From the NCBI RefSeq assembly GCF_023544715.1, contig NZ_JAMJEZ010000002.1, positions 107,631 through 171,630 of the forward strand: a DNA stretch of 64,000 nt, in the 5' to 3' direction. This document shows positions 48,190 to 59,027 of this stretch, piece after piece. A program made the translations under genes and the position numbers. How positions within the stretch are numbered: position 1 is the stretch's first letter; the number at the start of each line of letters is the position of its first letter. The notes beneath the pieces are model-generated. The model saw only the letters and a program-made list of their open reading frames with translations, ran no database searches and was not told where the DNA came from. Origin of the DNA: Pseudomonas eutrophicaquae (GTDB lineage: Bacteria; Pseudomonadota; Gammaproteobacteria; Pseudomonadales; Pseudomonadaceae).

Positions 48190-48306
48190 TGTGGATAAAA
48201 GTAGCCGTACGCTCTGTGGATAATGGCGAGTTTCCGTTATCCACAGAGCGTTGTGGTTCTGGCGGCAGCCCGGCCTGTGAATAACCGCAGATGAGCATTA
48301 TCCACA
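48190..48306. promoter_or_regulatory. DnaA-box cluster upstream of the DeoR gene
   Basis: Four consensus boxes within 117 bases: TGTGGATAA at 48190-48198 and 48215-48223, TTATCCACA at 48237-48245 and 48298-48306, plus TGTGAATAA at 48276-48284. The two central ones form an inverted repeat CTGTGGATAA ... TTATCCACAG. They fill half of the 244-base glmU-DeoR gap. Confidence 0.75.
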
Positions 48307-48421
48307 GCGGTATTGCCCGGCATGGACGGAGGCTGTGAATCGTTTTGGCCCTGTCAGCTTGACGTCGCTGTTGTACTGGGTTTTGATTCGCCTTCTGTAA
48401 CTTACGAATCGAAACTTGCGC

Positions 48422-49192
48422 ATGTCCAAACGCAATACCCCGCAGCGTCGCCACGCCATCCTTGCGCTGCTGGCCGAGCAGGGCGAGGTGCAGGTCGAGG
48501 CGCTGGCCCGCCGCTTCGAGACCTCGGAGGTGACCATCCGCAAGGATCTGGCCGCCCTGGAGAGCAATGGCCTGCTGCTACGCCGCTATGGTGGCGCAGT
48601 ACCGGTGCCGCAGGAGCTGGTGGCCGAGCCTGCGCCGCTGATTTCCCCCTACAAGCAGGCGATTGCCCGTGCGGCTGCTGCGTGCCTGCGCGAACATGCG
48701 CGCATCCTGATCGACAGTGGCAGCACCACCGCCGCGCTGATTCCCGAGCTGGATCGCCGCCCGGGCCTGGTGGTGATGACCAACTCGCTGGAGGTGGCCA
48801 ACGCCTTGCGCGAGCTGGAGCAGGAGCCTGTGCTGCTGATGACCGGCGGCACCTGGGATCCGCATTCGGAATCCTTCCAGGGCCAGGTCGCCGAGCAGGT
48901 GCTGCGCTCCTATGATTTCGATCAGCTGTTCATCGGTGCCGACGGCATCGATCTGGCGCGTGGCACCACCACCTTCAATGAGCTGCTGGGGCTGTCCCGG
49001 GTCATGGCAGAAGTGGCCCGGGAGGTGATCGTCATGGCAGAAGCGGACAAGGTCGGCCGGCGTATGCCCAATCTCGAGCTGCCGTGGCACAGCATTCATA
49101 CCCTGATCACTGACGAGCGCCTCGAGGCCGAGGCGCGTGCACGGATCGAGGCGCACGGCGTGCGGCTGATCTGTGTGGCGGTCGGTGCCTGA
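48422..49192 (+). CDS. DeoR/GlpR-family transcriptional regulator
   Basis: 256 residues from ATG 48422. N-terminal winged helix [51 protein letters not shown] is the DeoR signature, followed by the sugar-phosphate-sensing domain ([55 protein letters not shown]). Located 19 bases before glmS, it probably senses an amino-sugar phosphate and controls glmS or itself. The ligand is inferred from position only. Confidence 0.92.
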   Translation: MSKRNTPQRRHAILALLAEQGEVQVEALARRFETSEVTIRKDLAALESNGLLLRRYGGAVPVPQELVAEPAPLISPYKQAIARAAAACLREHARILIDSGSTTAALIPELDRRPGLVVMTNSLEVANALRELEQEPVLLMTGGTWDPHSESFQGQVAEQVLRSYDFDQLFIGADGIDLARGTTTFNELLGLSRVMAEVAREVIVMAEADKVGRRMPNLELPWHSIHTLITDERLEAEARARIEAHGVRLICVAVGA

Positions 49193-49211
49193 ACCGAACA
49201 AGGAGAATCCC

Positions 49212-51047
<1,836 letters not shown>

Positions 51048-51072
51048 TGGTGCGGGGAGTGCTTCGCGCGTG

Positions 51073-51140
51073 TGTGGGATGCAAATAAAGTTTCATCCGT
51101 ACAAATAAAGTATCATCCTTACAAATAAAGTTTCATCCTG
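51073..51140 (+). repeat. Tn7-like right end with three 20-bp direct repeats
   Basis: After TGTGGGAT come three tandem units starting at 51081, 51101 and 51121: GCAAATAAAGTTTCATCCGT, ACAAATAAAGTATCATCCTT, ACAAATAAAGTTTCATCCTG. The AATAAAGT core is shared with the TnsB sites of Tn7. They are candidate TnsB binding sites and probably overlap the tnsA promoter, allowing autoregulation. Confidence 0.88.
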
Positions 51141-51190
51141 AGCCTGCATCCGCTATGTTGAGGTCATCGACACAGGGGGCAGGCTTTCTC

Positions 51191-52018
51191 ATGTCTGGAG
51201 CATTCAAGGGGCTGACCCAAGCCCAGATCGATAGAAGGCTCAAGGACGGGCGTGGCCAAGGCCAGGGATCGGACTACAAGCCGTTCATCTACACCAGGGA
51301 CGTATCCTCGCTGGGGCGCTCCCACCGTCTGCCTGGCAGCAAGACCCGGCGTTTACACCATCTTCTATCCGATCTTGAACTGGCCATCTTCCTGACCTTG
51401 GATCGGTCTCCCCATGTCACCGATATCCGTGAACAGTTCCCGATGCGGGTCGAAGATACGGTGCGCATCGCAGAGGAGCTTGGCCTGCCCCACGGGCGTT
51501 ACAAGGGTACTCCGCAGGTACTGACCAGCGACTTCCTGGTGGATTTCGAAGATCCTCAGCGCCCGAGCATCGCGATTCAGGCCAAGTACAGTGCCGACCT
51601 GCAGAAGCCAGAAGTCATCGAGAGGCTTGAGCTTGAAAGGCGCTACTGGCAGGAAAAAGGTATTCCCTGGGTCATCGTCACGGAACGTGAGGTATCCAGG
51701 GAGGCATTTGCCAATATCCAATGGCTCTATCCTGCCCATGCTGAAGACGACATCGCTCAGGACGATCTCGCCCATTACCAGCAGCTGTTTATGCTCGAGT
51801 TTCAGCGTCACCCAGACCAGAAGCTGACCGCTATTGCCCAAGGACTGGATACCTCCGGCCAGCTGGAGGCCGGTCAGGCGCTCTATTGGCTACGCCAGTT
51901 GCTGGCCCGGCACTGTTTCCTGTTCGATCTTGACACTCCTTACCGGGAGCTGAAGCCGAAAGACCTGGTTGCCAACGCTCATCAAATGCATCAGGAGCTG
52001 AGCAGTGTTGCCCGTTAA
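51191..52018 (+). CDS. tnsA: Transposase subunit TnsA (5' strand endonuclease)
   Basis: 275 residues from ATG 51191 with GGGGGCAGG upstream. Restriction-enzyme-like nuclease that cuts the 5' transposon strands, giving cut-and-paste transposition with TnsB. Catalytic residues fall at exactly the Tn7 positions: Glu63 (DLELAIF), Asp114 (TSDFLVDF), Gln130 and Lys132 (IAIQAKYS). The C-terminal winged helix (150-275) should contact TnsC. The tnsB GTG lies 14 bases before its stop. All residues needed for activity are present. Confidence 0.97.
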   Translation: MSGAFKGLTQAQIDRRLKDGRGQGQGSDYKPFIYTRDVSSLGRSHRLPGSKTRRLHHLLSDLELAIFLTLDRSPHVTDIREQFPMRVEDTVRIAEELGLPHGRYKGTPQVLTSDFLVDFEDPQRPSIAIQAKYSADLQKPEVIERLELERRYWQEKGIPWVIVTEREVSREAFANIQWLYPAHAEDDIAQDDLAHYQQLFMLEFQRHPDQKLTAIAQGLDTSGQLEAGQALYWLRQLLARHCFLFDLDTPYRELKPKDLVANAHQMHQELSSVAR

Positions 52019-54092
52019 TCAGGTGTTCCGGATGGGGGAACTGCGAAAGCGCCTGCTCTGGTCCGGTACCGAGCAGGCCATCTGGATCGATATCGATTCG
52101 GACACGGCGTTGCCCGAACCGATATCGGTTGCAGAGCTGGAGCGTCTGCTCATGGAGCGGGAGCTGGAGAGCATTGCCGATCCCTTCGAGGAGACAGTCC
52201 TACGGGAGGTTGAGGAAGGTTCTCTTGATCAGCAGAAGCGTGATGAAGCTTGGGCAATGCTGGCGGATTTTGTGCACGATCCCCAGCTTTACGTGCGGCA
52301 CCCCAGAGGGCTCATTGTCAGAGGCATCATGGAGCGCCATGGTGTCACCAATCAGACGGTGTACAGGTTACTGAGGCGCTACTGGCAGCGGGGCATGTGC
52401 AGGAATGCTCTCTTGCCGGACTATGTCAACTCGGGCGCCCGTGGCAAGCGCAGAAAGCCGAACCAGGCCAAGCTGGGCAGGCCCAGAGTGGTGATGGAGG
52501 GGAAAGGGAGCAATGTCACGCCGGACATCGAGCGCATTTTTCGCCGGGTCATCGAGAAACGCTTGCTCAAGGAAAAGCATCCGTCCATTCCTGATGCCTA
52601 CGCCTCCGGGCTGAACTTGCTCCGTGCTGTTCTGCCGGAGCTGCCGACCTCCGAACTGCCTACATTGGGTCAGTTCCGTTACTTCTATGGGCGCGAATAT
52701 CACTTCACCGACACCTTGCCATGCAGGGTGTCCGCAGTGGATTTTGCCAAGGACTTCCGACCGCTCAGCAGTACATCGACGACCGAGGCACTGGGGCCCG
52801 GATACCGCTACCAGATAGATGCCACCATCGCCGATATCTATCTGGTTTCAGAGCATGATCGCAGCCTCATCGTCGGCAGGCCTGTCGTTTACATGGTGAT
52901 CGACGTGTTCAGCCGCATGGTCGTTGGTATGTACGTCGGATTTGAGGGGCCTTCCTGGGTCAGTGCCATGGTGGCATTGGCCAATACGGTCGCCGACAAG
53001 GTTGAGTATTGCCGTCAGTATGGCGTGGAGATCGATGCCAGCGACTGGCCGGTCAAAGGCTTGCCGGATGTGGTGCTGGCTGATAAGGGCGAACTGAATG
53101 GCACCAAGGTGGAAGCATTTTCCCAAGCCTTCGGCGTTCGCATCGAGAATGCACCGGCCAGGCGAGGAGATGCCAAGGGGATCGTCGAACGTTATTTCCG
53201 GACGGTGCAGGAGCGTTTCAAGCCCTATGCCAGCGGTGTGGTCGAGCACGCCACCAGCCGGAAGCGGGGTGGCCACGACTACAGGCTTGATGCCAGTCTG
53301 ACCTTGCCCGAGTTCACCCAGATCATCATTGCCGGCATCCTCTACCACAACAACTTTCACACCTTGAGCAAATACGACAGGACCTCTGGTATGCCAGGCG
53401 ATCTGCCAGCCATCCCAGTCATGCTATGGAACTGGGGCTTGGCCAACCTGACCGGCCGGTTACGTACTGCGCCCGAGGAGCTGGTGCGGATCAATCTTTT
53501 GCCCCATGAGTCGGCCACGGTTTCGGAGCTGGGAATCAGGCTGTTCGGCTGCTTCTACACCTGCCAGGAAGCAATCAGGGAGGGTTGGTTTCACCGAGGC
53601 CAGGGGCGCCGGCCGACAGGGGTAACGGTCGCATACGATCCGCGTAGCGCCGACCACATCTACCTGCGGCCGTCCAATAGTCTCAAGGACTACTGGGTTT
53701 GCGAGCTTGCCGACCGCAGTCGACGCTTCAGGGGGATGACCTTCTGGGATGTCTGGCTGCTGTCCAGAGAGGAACGGCGTAGCGATACCAACGCGGCGGC
53801 GGAAGCCTTGGTAGAGAGAGGCAATCTTCTGAAGCAAATCGAGTCCATCGTTGCCCAGGCAGAGGATGCCAGTCCGGTCAAAACGGGTATGACCACGAAG
53901 GATCTGGGAACCCAGATCCGCGAGAACAAGCAGCAGGAAAAGCGCCAGGAACGCCAGAAAACAGCATTCAAACCGGAGAAAGAACAGCAGGAAAAGCCAG
54001 CCGAGGTGATCCCACTGCGGGGCGAGAAGCAGGAAGATTATGCCTTCCCAGATCTCAGTGACCTGATATTCAAGGAGGAAGAGGATGACTGA
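52005..54092 (+). CDS. tnsB: Transposase subunit TnsB (DDE integrase)
   Basis: 695 residues, GTG start at 52005 after AGGAG, overlapping tnsA. Binds the end repeats and makes the 3' cuts and strand transfer. N-terminal DNA-binding region includes a helix-turn-helix (RHGVTNQTVYRLLRRYWQRG). The rve core has Asp272 (YQIDATIADIY), Asp360 (VVLADKGELNG) and Glu395 (GDAKGIVERYF), one residue off the Tn7 DDE numbering. The C-terminus (610-695) is charged, Lys/Glu/Gln-rich, and by analogy binds TnsC. Confidence 0.97.
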   Translation: MLPVNQVFRMGELRKRLLWSGTEQAIWIDIDSDTALPEPISVAELERLLMERELESIADPFEETVLREVEEGSLDQQKRDEAWAMLADFVHDPQLYVRHPRGLIVRGIMERHGVTNQTVYRLLRRYWQRGMCRNALLPDYVNSGARGKRRKPNQAKLGRPRVVMEGKGSNVTPDIERIFRRVIEKRLLKEKHPSIPDAYASGLNLLRAVLPELPTSELPTLGQFRYFYGREYHFTDTLPCRVSAVDFAKDFRPLSSTSTTEALGPGYRYQIDATIADIYLVSEHDRSLIVGRPVVYMVIDVFSRMVVGMYVGFEGPSWVSAMVALANTVADKVEYCRQYGVEIDASDWPVKGLPDVVLADKGELNGTKVEAFSQAFGVRIENAPARRGDAKGIVERYFRTVQERFKPYASGVVEHATSRKRGGHDYRLDASLTLPEFTQIIIAGILYHNNFHTLSKYDRTSGMPGDLPAIPVMLWNWGLANLTGRLRTAPEELVRINLLPHESATVSELGIRLFGCFYTCQEAIREGWFHRGQGRRPTGVTVAYDPRSADHIYLRPSNSLKDYWVCELADRSRRFRGMTFWDVWLLSREERRSDTNAAAEALVERGNLLKQIESIVAQAEDASPVKTGMTTKDLGTQIRENKQQEKRQERQKTAFKPEKEQQEKPAEVIPLRGEKQEDYAFPDLSDLIFKEEEDD

Positions 54093-55695
54093 AGAATTCC
54101 AGCGTGGAGTCATTCCCCTGGCGCGTTACCAGGAGCAGCAGCTTCCCGAGTATCAGGACAATCCGCTCATCGGCGCATTGCCTCCGATTCCTGATCTGCA
54201 GGAGGTGGTCGGTCTATTGCAGCAGCTTCCCGGTTTCGAGCCGCAGGAGGCGCTTCTGGATGGTCGGCTCAGGGCACATGCGATTGCCCGCCTGTTGCAC
54301 GGCTTCTTCCAGCCGCTGAGCCATCACTTGGAGCTGGAGAGCAAGATCAGCCTGATGATCCGTCAAGGGTACATCGGTCGGAATCCGGCCAGCGGTGCCT
54401 GGTATGCGCACCTGCAGAATGGCTATCGCCGTGTCGAGGAGGAGGATCTGGATGCGGCGGTGTACCAGAGTGTCTCCTCTACGGCCAACAGCCTGTCGCT
54501 GTTCGGCTGCTCCGGTTGCGGCAAGACGCGCACGCTGGAGCGGATTCTGGGCATGTACCCCCAAGCTCTCCATCACCCTGATTACAACATCACCCAACTG
54601 GTCTACCTGAAGATCGACTGCCCAATTGATGGTGATTTGGATGAGCTGTGCCTGAGCTTCTTCAACGAAGTAGACAAGATCCTGGGTACCCACTACAGCC
54701 GTAGCCACGGACGCAAGAAGCTGGGTACCAAACGTCTGCTGGCATCCATGTGCCAGGTGGCCAATCTGCACGCGCTCGGAGTGCTGATCATCGACGAGGT
54801 TCAGAACCTCAACGAGGCACGCTCCGGTGGTGCCGAGAAAATGCACAATTTCTTCGTGTCGCTGGTGAACACCATCGGTGTTCCGATCATTCAGGTCGGC
54901 ACCCACCGGGCCAGCAAGTTCTTCCAGCGCACGTTCCGGGCTGCTCGGCGGGTCTCCGGGTTGGGCAGCATCCGCTGGGATAGGTTGCCTCGGGACGAGC
55001 ATTGGAAGCGTCTGTTGAAGCGGCTCTGGAAGTACCAGTGGCTGCGAAATGCGGCGCCATTGGATGACGAACTGGAGGCTACGATGTACGACCTCACCCA
55101 AGGGGTCATGGACATCGTCATCAAGCTGTTCGCGCTGGCGCAGATCCGGGCGATAGTGACGGGCGTCGAGTGCATCAAGCCGCTGTTGCTGCGCAGGGTT
55201 TTCGAGGACGAGTTCAAACCGGTCCATCCGATGCTGGCGGCCTTGCGGAGCGGTAGGTCCGAGCTGATCGCCAAATATGACGACCTGCTTATGCCAGAGA
55301 TCGAGGGACGGTTGCTGACCCTGACTCGCTCTCTGGATAGCGTCGCCCAACCGAAACCGCCGGCCCCTCCGGCTGATGACAAGGCGAAGAGGCTGGCCGC
55401 CCTGCTCGAAGGTATGGAAATCCCGAGGGACATCGCCATTCCCATGGCCGATGAATTGTTGGCGGAGAATCCGGACATCCCGCTGGCGGCCCTGATTCAC
55501 AAGGCCACGGCCTACCTCGCGCAGGACGCTCCCAAGAGGCCCGGCATTTCCAGAGTTAAGCGGACGGAGTGGGGGTGCCTATCCGAGGAGGATCTGCGCC
55601 GACGTTATGCCGATGGGCCTGAAAGCGAGGCCTATGACAGATTCAAGCAGGCTGGCTTGATCCTCGATCTGCGGCCTCTGCTGAGAGCGAGCTGA
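54085..55695 (+). CDS. tnsC: Transposition regulator TnsC (AAA+ ATPase)
   Basis: 536 residues, overlapping tnsB by eight bases. Links target selectors (TnsD or TnsE) with TnsAB and gives target immunity. Walker A GCSGCGKT at 141-148, Walker B GVLIIDEVQNL near 232-242, then sensor segment IIQVGTHRASKFF. The C-terminal region after 430 is a helical tail. Length slightly below Tn7 (555). Confidence 0.97.
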   Translation: MTEEFQRGVIPLARYQEQQLPEYQDNPLIGALPPIPDLQEVVGLLQQLPGFEPQEALLDGRLRAHAIARLLHGFFQPLSHHLELESKISLMIRQGYIGRNPASGAWYAHLQNGYRRVEEEDLDAAVYQSVSSTANSLSLFGCSGCGKTRTLERILGMYPQALHHPDYNITQLVYLKIDCPIDGDLDELCLSFFNEVDKILGTHYSRSHGRKKLGTKRLLASMCQVANLHALGVLIIDEVQNLNEARSGGAEKMHNFFVSLVNTIGVPIIQVGTHRASKFFQRTFRAARRVSGLGSIRWDRLPRDEHWKRLLKRLWKYQWLRNAAPLDDELEATMYDLTQGVMDIVIKLFALAQIRAIVTGVECIKPLLLRRVFEDEFKPVHPMLAALRSGRSELIAKYDDLLMPEIEGRLLTLTRSLDSVAQPKPPAPPADDKAKRLAALLEGMEIPRDIAIPMADELLAENPDIPLAALIHKATAYLAQDAPKRPGISRVKRTEWGCLSEEDLRRRYADGPESEAYDRFKQAGLILDLRPLLRAS

Positions 55696-55696
55696 C

Positions 55697-57199
55697 ATGT
55701 ACTTCCCCAGGCTCTACCCGGACGAACTGCTTTACAGCGGTATTGCCCGGTGCCGGGTACATCTGGGGATAGGCAACCACAAGACCTTGCTGCACATGCT
55801 GTTCGGTGACAGCAAGGTTGCCGCGATCACCGATCTGCCCACACACCTGACTGCGTTGGCGAACAACACGGGCTTGGATGCGGAAGGCATGATCCTGAAT
55901 CACACGCTGTTCCCGCTCTATGCCCCTTTCATTCCGCCGGAGCGTCGTACCGAACTTTTTCAGGCCATGCTCGCTTCCGACCGGCCGACGATTGGCCTGT
56001 CTGGGGCATCGACGGCCTTGGTCAAATGGCCCGAGTGGCTGCGTTACTGCCCGGTCTGCTTCGAGGACATGGCGGATCGTTTCGGTGAGCCCTACTGGCA
56101 GCGTAGCTGGCAGATCCAAGGGATAGATGCCTGCCCAGAGCATGGCTGCCAGCTCTTGGACTCACCCATCCCGTTTCGTCGAGCGCAGCGGCATGAGTTT
56201 CATCCAGCCTCGCCACTGTTTCTGCCTCGCGATCTTCGCGTGAGTCCCGTGGGCGAAGAGGCTATCAGGCTCGCCAAGGCTGCCATGCAGCTGCTGGCGT
56301 GCGAAGAGGTGCAATCGCCTGGCTACGGACGCTGGACCAATTTGTACCGGTACCTGGCTACAGAGTACGGCGCCAGGCGCGGCCGGCAGGTCAGGGCTGA
56401 AGTCATCTGGGAGAAGATCCTGGCATCCCATCGCAGGGATTGGCTTGCTGCGAACGGTCTGCTGACATCCTGGGAGCCTCCGCCCTGGCTGTTGGCAATG
56501 TTCAGGAAGCACCGCAAGGGATTCAGTGCGCTGCAGCATCTGATCGTCTGGACCAGCCTGCGCCCTGGCCAGCCTGCTGGCGAGCTGATCAGCGAGGCGA
56601 AGACTCGCCAGGTCGACCTTGCCTCCGACCGGTCAGTACAGTTGCTCCCCGCTGAGTTTGAACAAAAGCAGCAATACCGAGCCGTTTGGCTGCAAGCACT
56701 GGCTAATCACGGTGGCGCTAAGGCAGCCAGGCAAAACGGAGGGGGGGCATGTTACGCCTGGCTCTATCGTCATGACCGACACTGGCTGATGGCTGCGAAC
56801 CAGGCCAGGCAGCACCGACAGGGCAACAACAGCCACGTCGACTGGCGAGTGCGTGACAGGAAGCTGGTGCGCCTACTGATCCGGATTGGCAGAGGTAGCG
56901 AAGAAGACCTGGGCCTTCCGCGCAGGAGCCGCAACTGGTTCCTGCAGCAGCTACCCCATCGGGCATCAGTCGAGCACCATCTCGATCAACTGCCTCTGTG
57001 CCACACCTTCCTGGATCGCTATGCCGAGTCCGTCGGCGAGTATCAGATCCGTCGCCTGACTGCAGCGATGCTGGAGGATGTACAGACAGGCATAACGTCC
57101 AGGCGCTGGGAGCTGGAAAGGCGTTGTGGATTGGAAAAAAGCAGGATGGCACCACTGACCACTGCGTTCATTCGATTGATAGGAAGATGGATTGAATAG
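55697..57199 (+). CDS. tnsD: Target selector TnsD (TniQ family), attTn7-specific
   Basis: 500 residues, one base after tnsC. Sequence-specific protein that brings transposition to the glmS end; the insertion observed here is its expected product. N-terminal TniQ domain begins MYFPRLYPDELLYSGIARC. The zinc finger has Cys118, Cys121, Cys146 and His149 (YCPVC ... ACPEHGC), equivalent to the CCCH finger of Tn7 TnsD. The C-terminal half is basic and carries the glmS recognition domain. Confidence 0.95.
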   Translation: MYFPRLYPDELLYSGIARCRVHLGIGNHKTLLHMLFGDSKVAAITDLPTHLTALANNTGLDAEGMILNHTLFPLYAPFIPPERRTELFQAMLASDRPTIGLSGASTALVKWPEWLRYCPVCFEDMADRFGEPYWQRSWQIQGIDACPEHGCQLLDSPIPFRRAQRHEFHPASPLFLPRDLRVSPVGEEAIRLAKAAMQLLACEEVQSPGYGRWTNLYRYLATEYGARRGRQVRAEVIWEKILASHRRDWLAANGLLTSWEPPPWLLAMFRKHRKGFSALQHLIVWTSLRPGQPAGELISEAKTRQVDLASDRSVQLLPAEFEQKQQYRAVWLQALANHGGAKAARQNGGGACYAWLYRHDRHWLMAANQARQHRQGNNSHVDWRVRDRKLVRLLIRIGRGSEEDLGLPRRSRNWFLQQLPHRASVEHHLDQLPLCHTFLDRYAESVGEYQIRRLTAAMLEDVQTGITSRRWELERRCGLEKSRMAPLTTAFIRLIGRWIE

Positions 57200-58817
57200 G
57201 ACAGTATTTCGTCAGATCCCGAACGGATCCAGGTTGCTGGCCGTTGGAAATTTTTTCAGGGCTCCGACTCCGGCAGCCGAGTGGCGCTTGGCGGCTCTCT
57301 TTGAGCGTAACGGTCAGCTGCAGCTGCAGCGGTTCGCACAGGAGATGTCGTGTGTCTTGGCCGTTGGTCGCGAGTTTCTTGGCGAAGAAGGGGCTCCTTA
57401 TCGTCCCAGTGGTTTCAAGAAGACGGTGGTGCTTCCTGCAATAGATACCTGGCGGGAACGGCAGTTGGGTGAGTGCCCACGTCTGGCCAGAAGGCTTGCT
57501 GCAAATCCTGAGATATCTGGACAGCGATGCGTTGTGTTCGAGGTCGATGGTCTGACCGTCTGGCTGCCGAAATTCGAGCTGGCGCGAAAAATGTTCTTCC
57601 ACGCTGCCTTCATCGTCCGTGCAGCCTTCGCACCGAATGGCTTGGACATGGCCTTCACGGTCTACAGAGAGGGCGATGTTGTTCATATCCATACGCCCCC
57701 GAAGACAGGTGCGCCAAGTCAGCTTCTCAAAATCAAGGGATACAGAGACCATTTCAGTTGGCTGCTGCTGAATCAGGATGTGAAGCGATCCTTCGAGTCA
57801 ATCTGGCAAAGCCTCAACCAAGGGCAAGAGCAGGTACCGCAAGGTTCGGCGTATGCAAGGTGGCAGTTCGACTTCATGGCACCCCCTTCCCTCGCGGGTA
57901 GCACCATGGATGTGCGAGGCCCCTTTGATCCGGAAAGCAACGAATTGCTGGCCTGGGAGATCGAAAAGCTTCAGGGGCTCCGGTTTAGCCATCGCGGTGA
58001 TATTTTTTTCCATCACCCTGCTCTCAAGTTACCCGTCAGGGGTGAAAAAACAGGCTGTGTATCTGTGCCATCGGGAGCAGAAGAAGTGGAGGTGGATGCT
58101 GACGAAGAGCCGACTGCTGCCAAGGAGCAGAGGTTGATTCATCTGCCTGTTGAGGGGATCACGTTTGATGCTCAGCTGCGCACCAAGATCGCCTACAACG
58201 GGGAGCGTGCCAACGGTCATGGCAAGAAGGTCGACGACGAGCAATGCCCGAGCAGAGAAAGACAACTCTTCGGCGTGGCTGATCCTGTGAGCGAGGGCAG
58301 CATAGCGTCAGGAGAATTCCAACAATTGGGTGAGGGAGAGCGTGATGGGGACGAGCATGAACGGCTTGCAGATCGTTTCTCGCTACTCCGAGAGATTCTT
58401 GAACAAATCACCCAAGAGTCTGGAGTTGCGCTGGTAGCACTGGAGGTGAGGCCTCTGCCGCCCGTTCCACGTTGCAGCTACCACATGATCGATCACGAAA
58501 AATCACGCTGTTATCTGCTGGCAAGGTTCAAACTACAAAACGGCGATCAACGCTACCTTCTAGAAATAGATACCTCAGACAACCGGAAGACCATGTCAAC
58601 GCGGATCATGGGCTTCAAAGCCGGTGTTGAGGCAGAAAAATGCATAGACAGGATCTTGAGGGAGACAGTGAAAGGCTCGTTGCGCTGGCCAGGCACCATG
58701 GCGAAGTACTGTGAGCCTTTGCACTCTGTGCATCACCCTAAAGAAAGCTCATCTGGGGTCAACCATGCCAGGGTGTTCGACTGGAAGCAGCGGATACGCT
58801 TGGCCCTCCTGAACTGA
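57192..58817 (+). CDS. tnsE: Target selector TnsE (conjugal plasmid/replication targeting)
   Basis: 541 residues, about the length of Tn7 TnsE (538). TTG start at 57192 with AGGAAG upstream, overlapping tnsD; no better start is near. The N-terminal half has FRQIPNGSRLLAVGNFFR and WLPKFELARKMFFHAAFIVRAAF, and the C-terminal domain (about 385-541) has LLREILEQ, YHMIDHEKSRCYLLARFKL, YLLEIDTSDNRKTMSTRI and GTMAKYCEPLHSVHHPK. A hydrophilic Glu/Asp-rich linker at 285-380 separates them. TnsE binds lagging-strand structures and the clamp, so the element can also spread through plasmids. Confidence 0.9.
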   Translation: MNRTVFRQIPNGSRLLAVGNFFRAPTPAAEWRLAALFERNGQLQLQRFAQEMSCVLAVGREFLGEEGAPYRPSGFKKTVVLPAIDTWRERQLGECPRLARRLAANPEISGQRCVVFEVDGLTVWLPKFELARKMFFHAAFIVRAAFAPNGLDMAFTVYREGDVVHIHTPPKTGAPSQLLKIKGYRDHFSWLLLNQDVKRSFESIWQSLNQGQEQVPQGSAYARWQFDFMAPPSLAGSTMDVRGPFDPESNELLAWEIEKLQGLRFSHRGDIFFHHPALKLPVRGEKTGCVSVPSGAEEVEVDADEEPTAAKEQRLIHLPVEGITFDAQLRTKIAYNGERANGHGKKVDDEQCPSRERQLFGVADPVSEGSIASGEFQQLGEGERDGDEHERLADRFSLLREILEQITQESGVALVALEVRPLPPVPRCSYHMIDHEKSRCYLLARFKLQNGDQRYLLEIDTSDNRKTMSTRIMGFKAGVEAEKCIDRILRETVKGSLRWPGTMAKYCEPLHSVHHPKESSSGVNHARVFDWKQRIRLALLN

Positions 58818-58868
58818 TCGAAAAGCGAGCATAAATTCGGCTGCGACACATCTTGTCGCGCGCTCCAG

Positions 58869-58926
58869 GTAGCCTCCCCGAAACTGCCCGGAGCCGTGCC
58901 AAGGCGGTGTAGGCACGGCCGGCTAC
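58869..58926. promoter_or_regulatory. Nested inverted repeat between tnsE and hsdM
   Basis: Outer arms GTAGCC (58869-58874) and GGCTAC (58921-58926) enclose GCCGTGCC (58893-58900) and GGCACGGC (58912-58919). A separate GCGACA/TGTCGC hairpin is at 58843-58859. They fill the 210-base gap, which shows no gene; they may end the tns transcript or control the restriction-modification operon. Confidence 0.5.
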
Positions 58927-59027
58927 TGGCTCCTGCTTGGCCAAGCAGTTAAGGTTCTCAACCTATCAAGACACCCTGCAGGGACGCGGCATTCAGGCGC
59001 GTTCCCGATTTCCGTAAGGATCCGCCT

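Noticed and set aside
51081-51140. Three direct repeats considered as a mini CRISPR array
   Set aside because: Units abut with no spacers and match transposase end sites; no cas genes.
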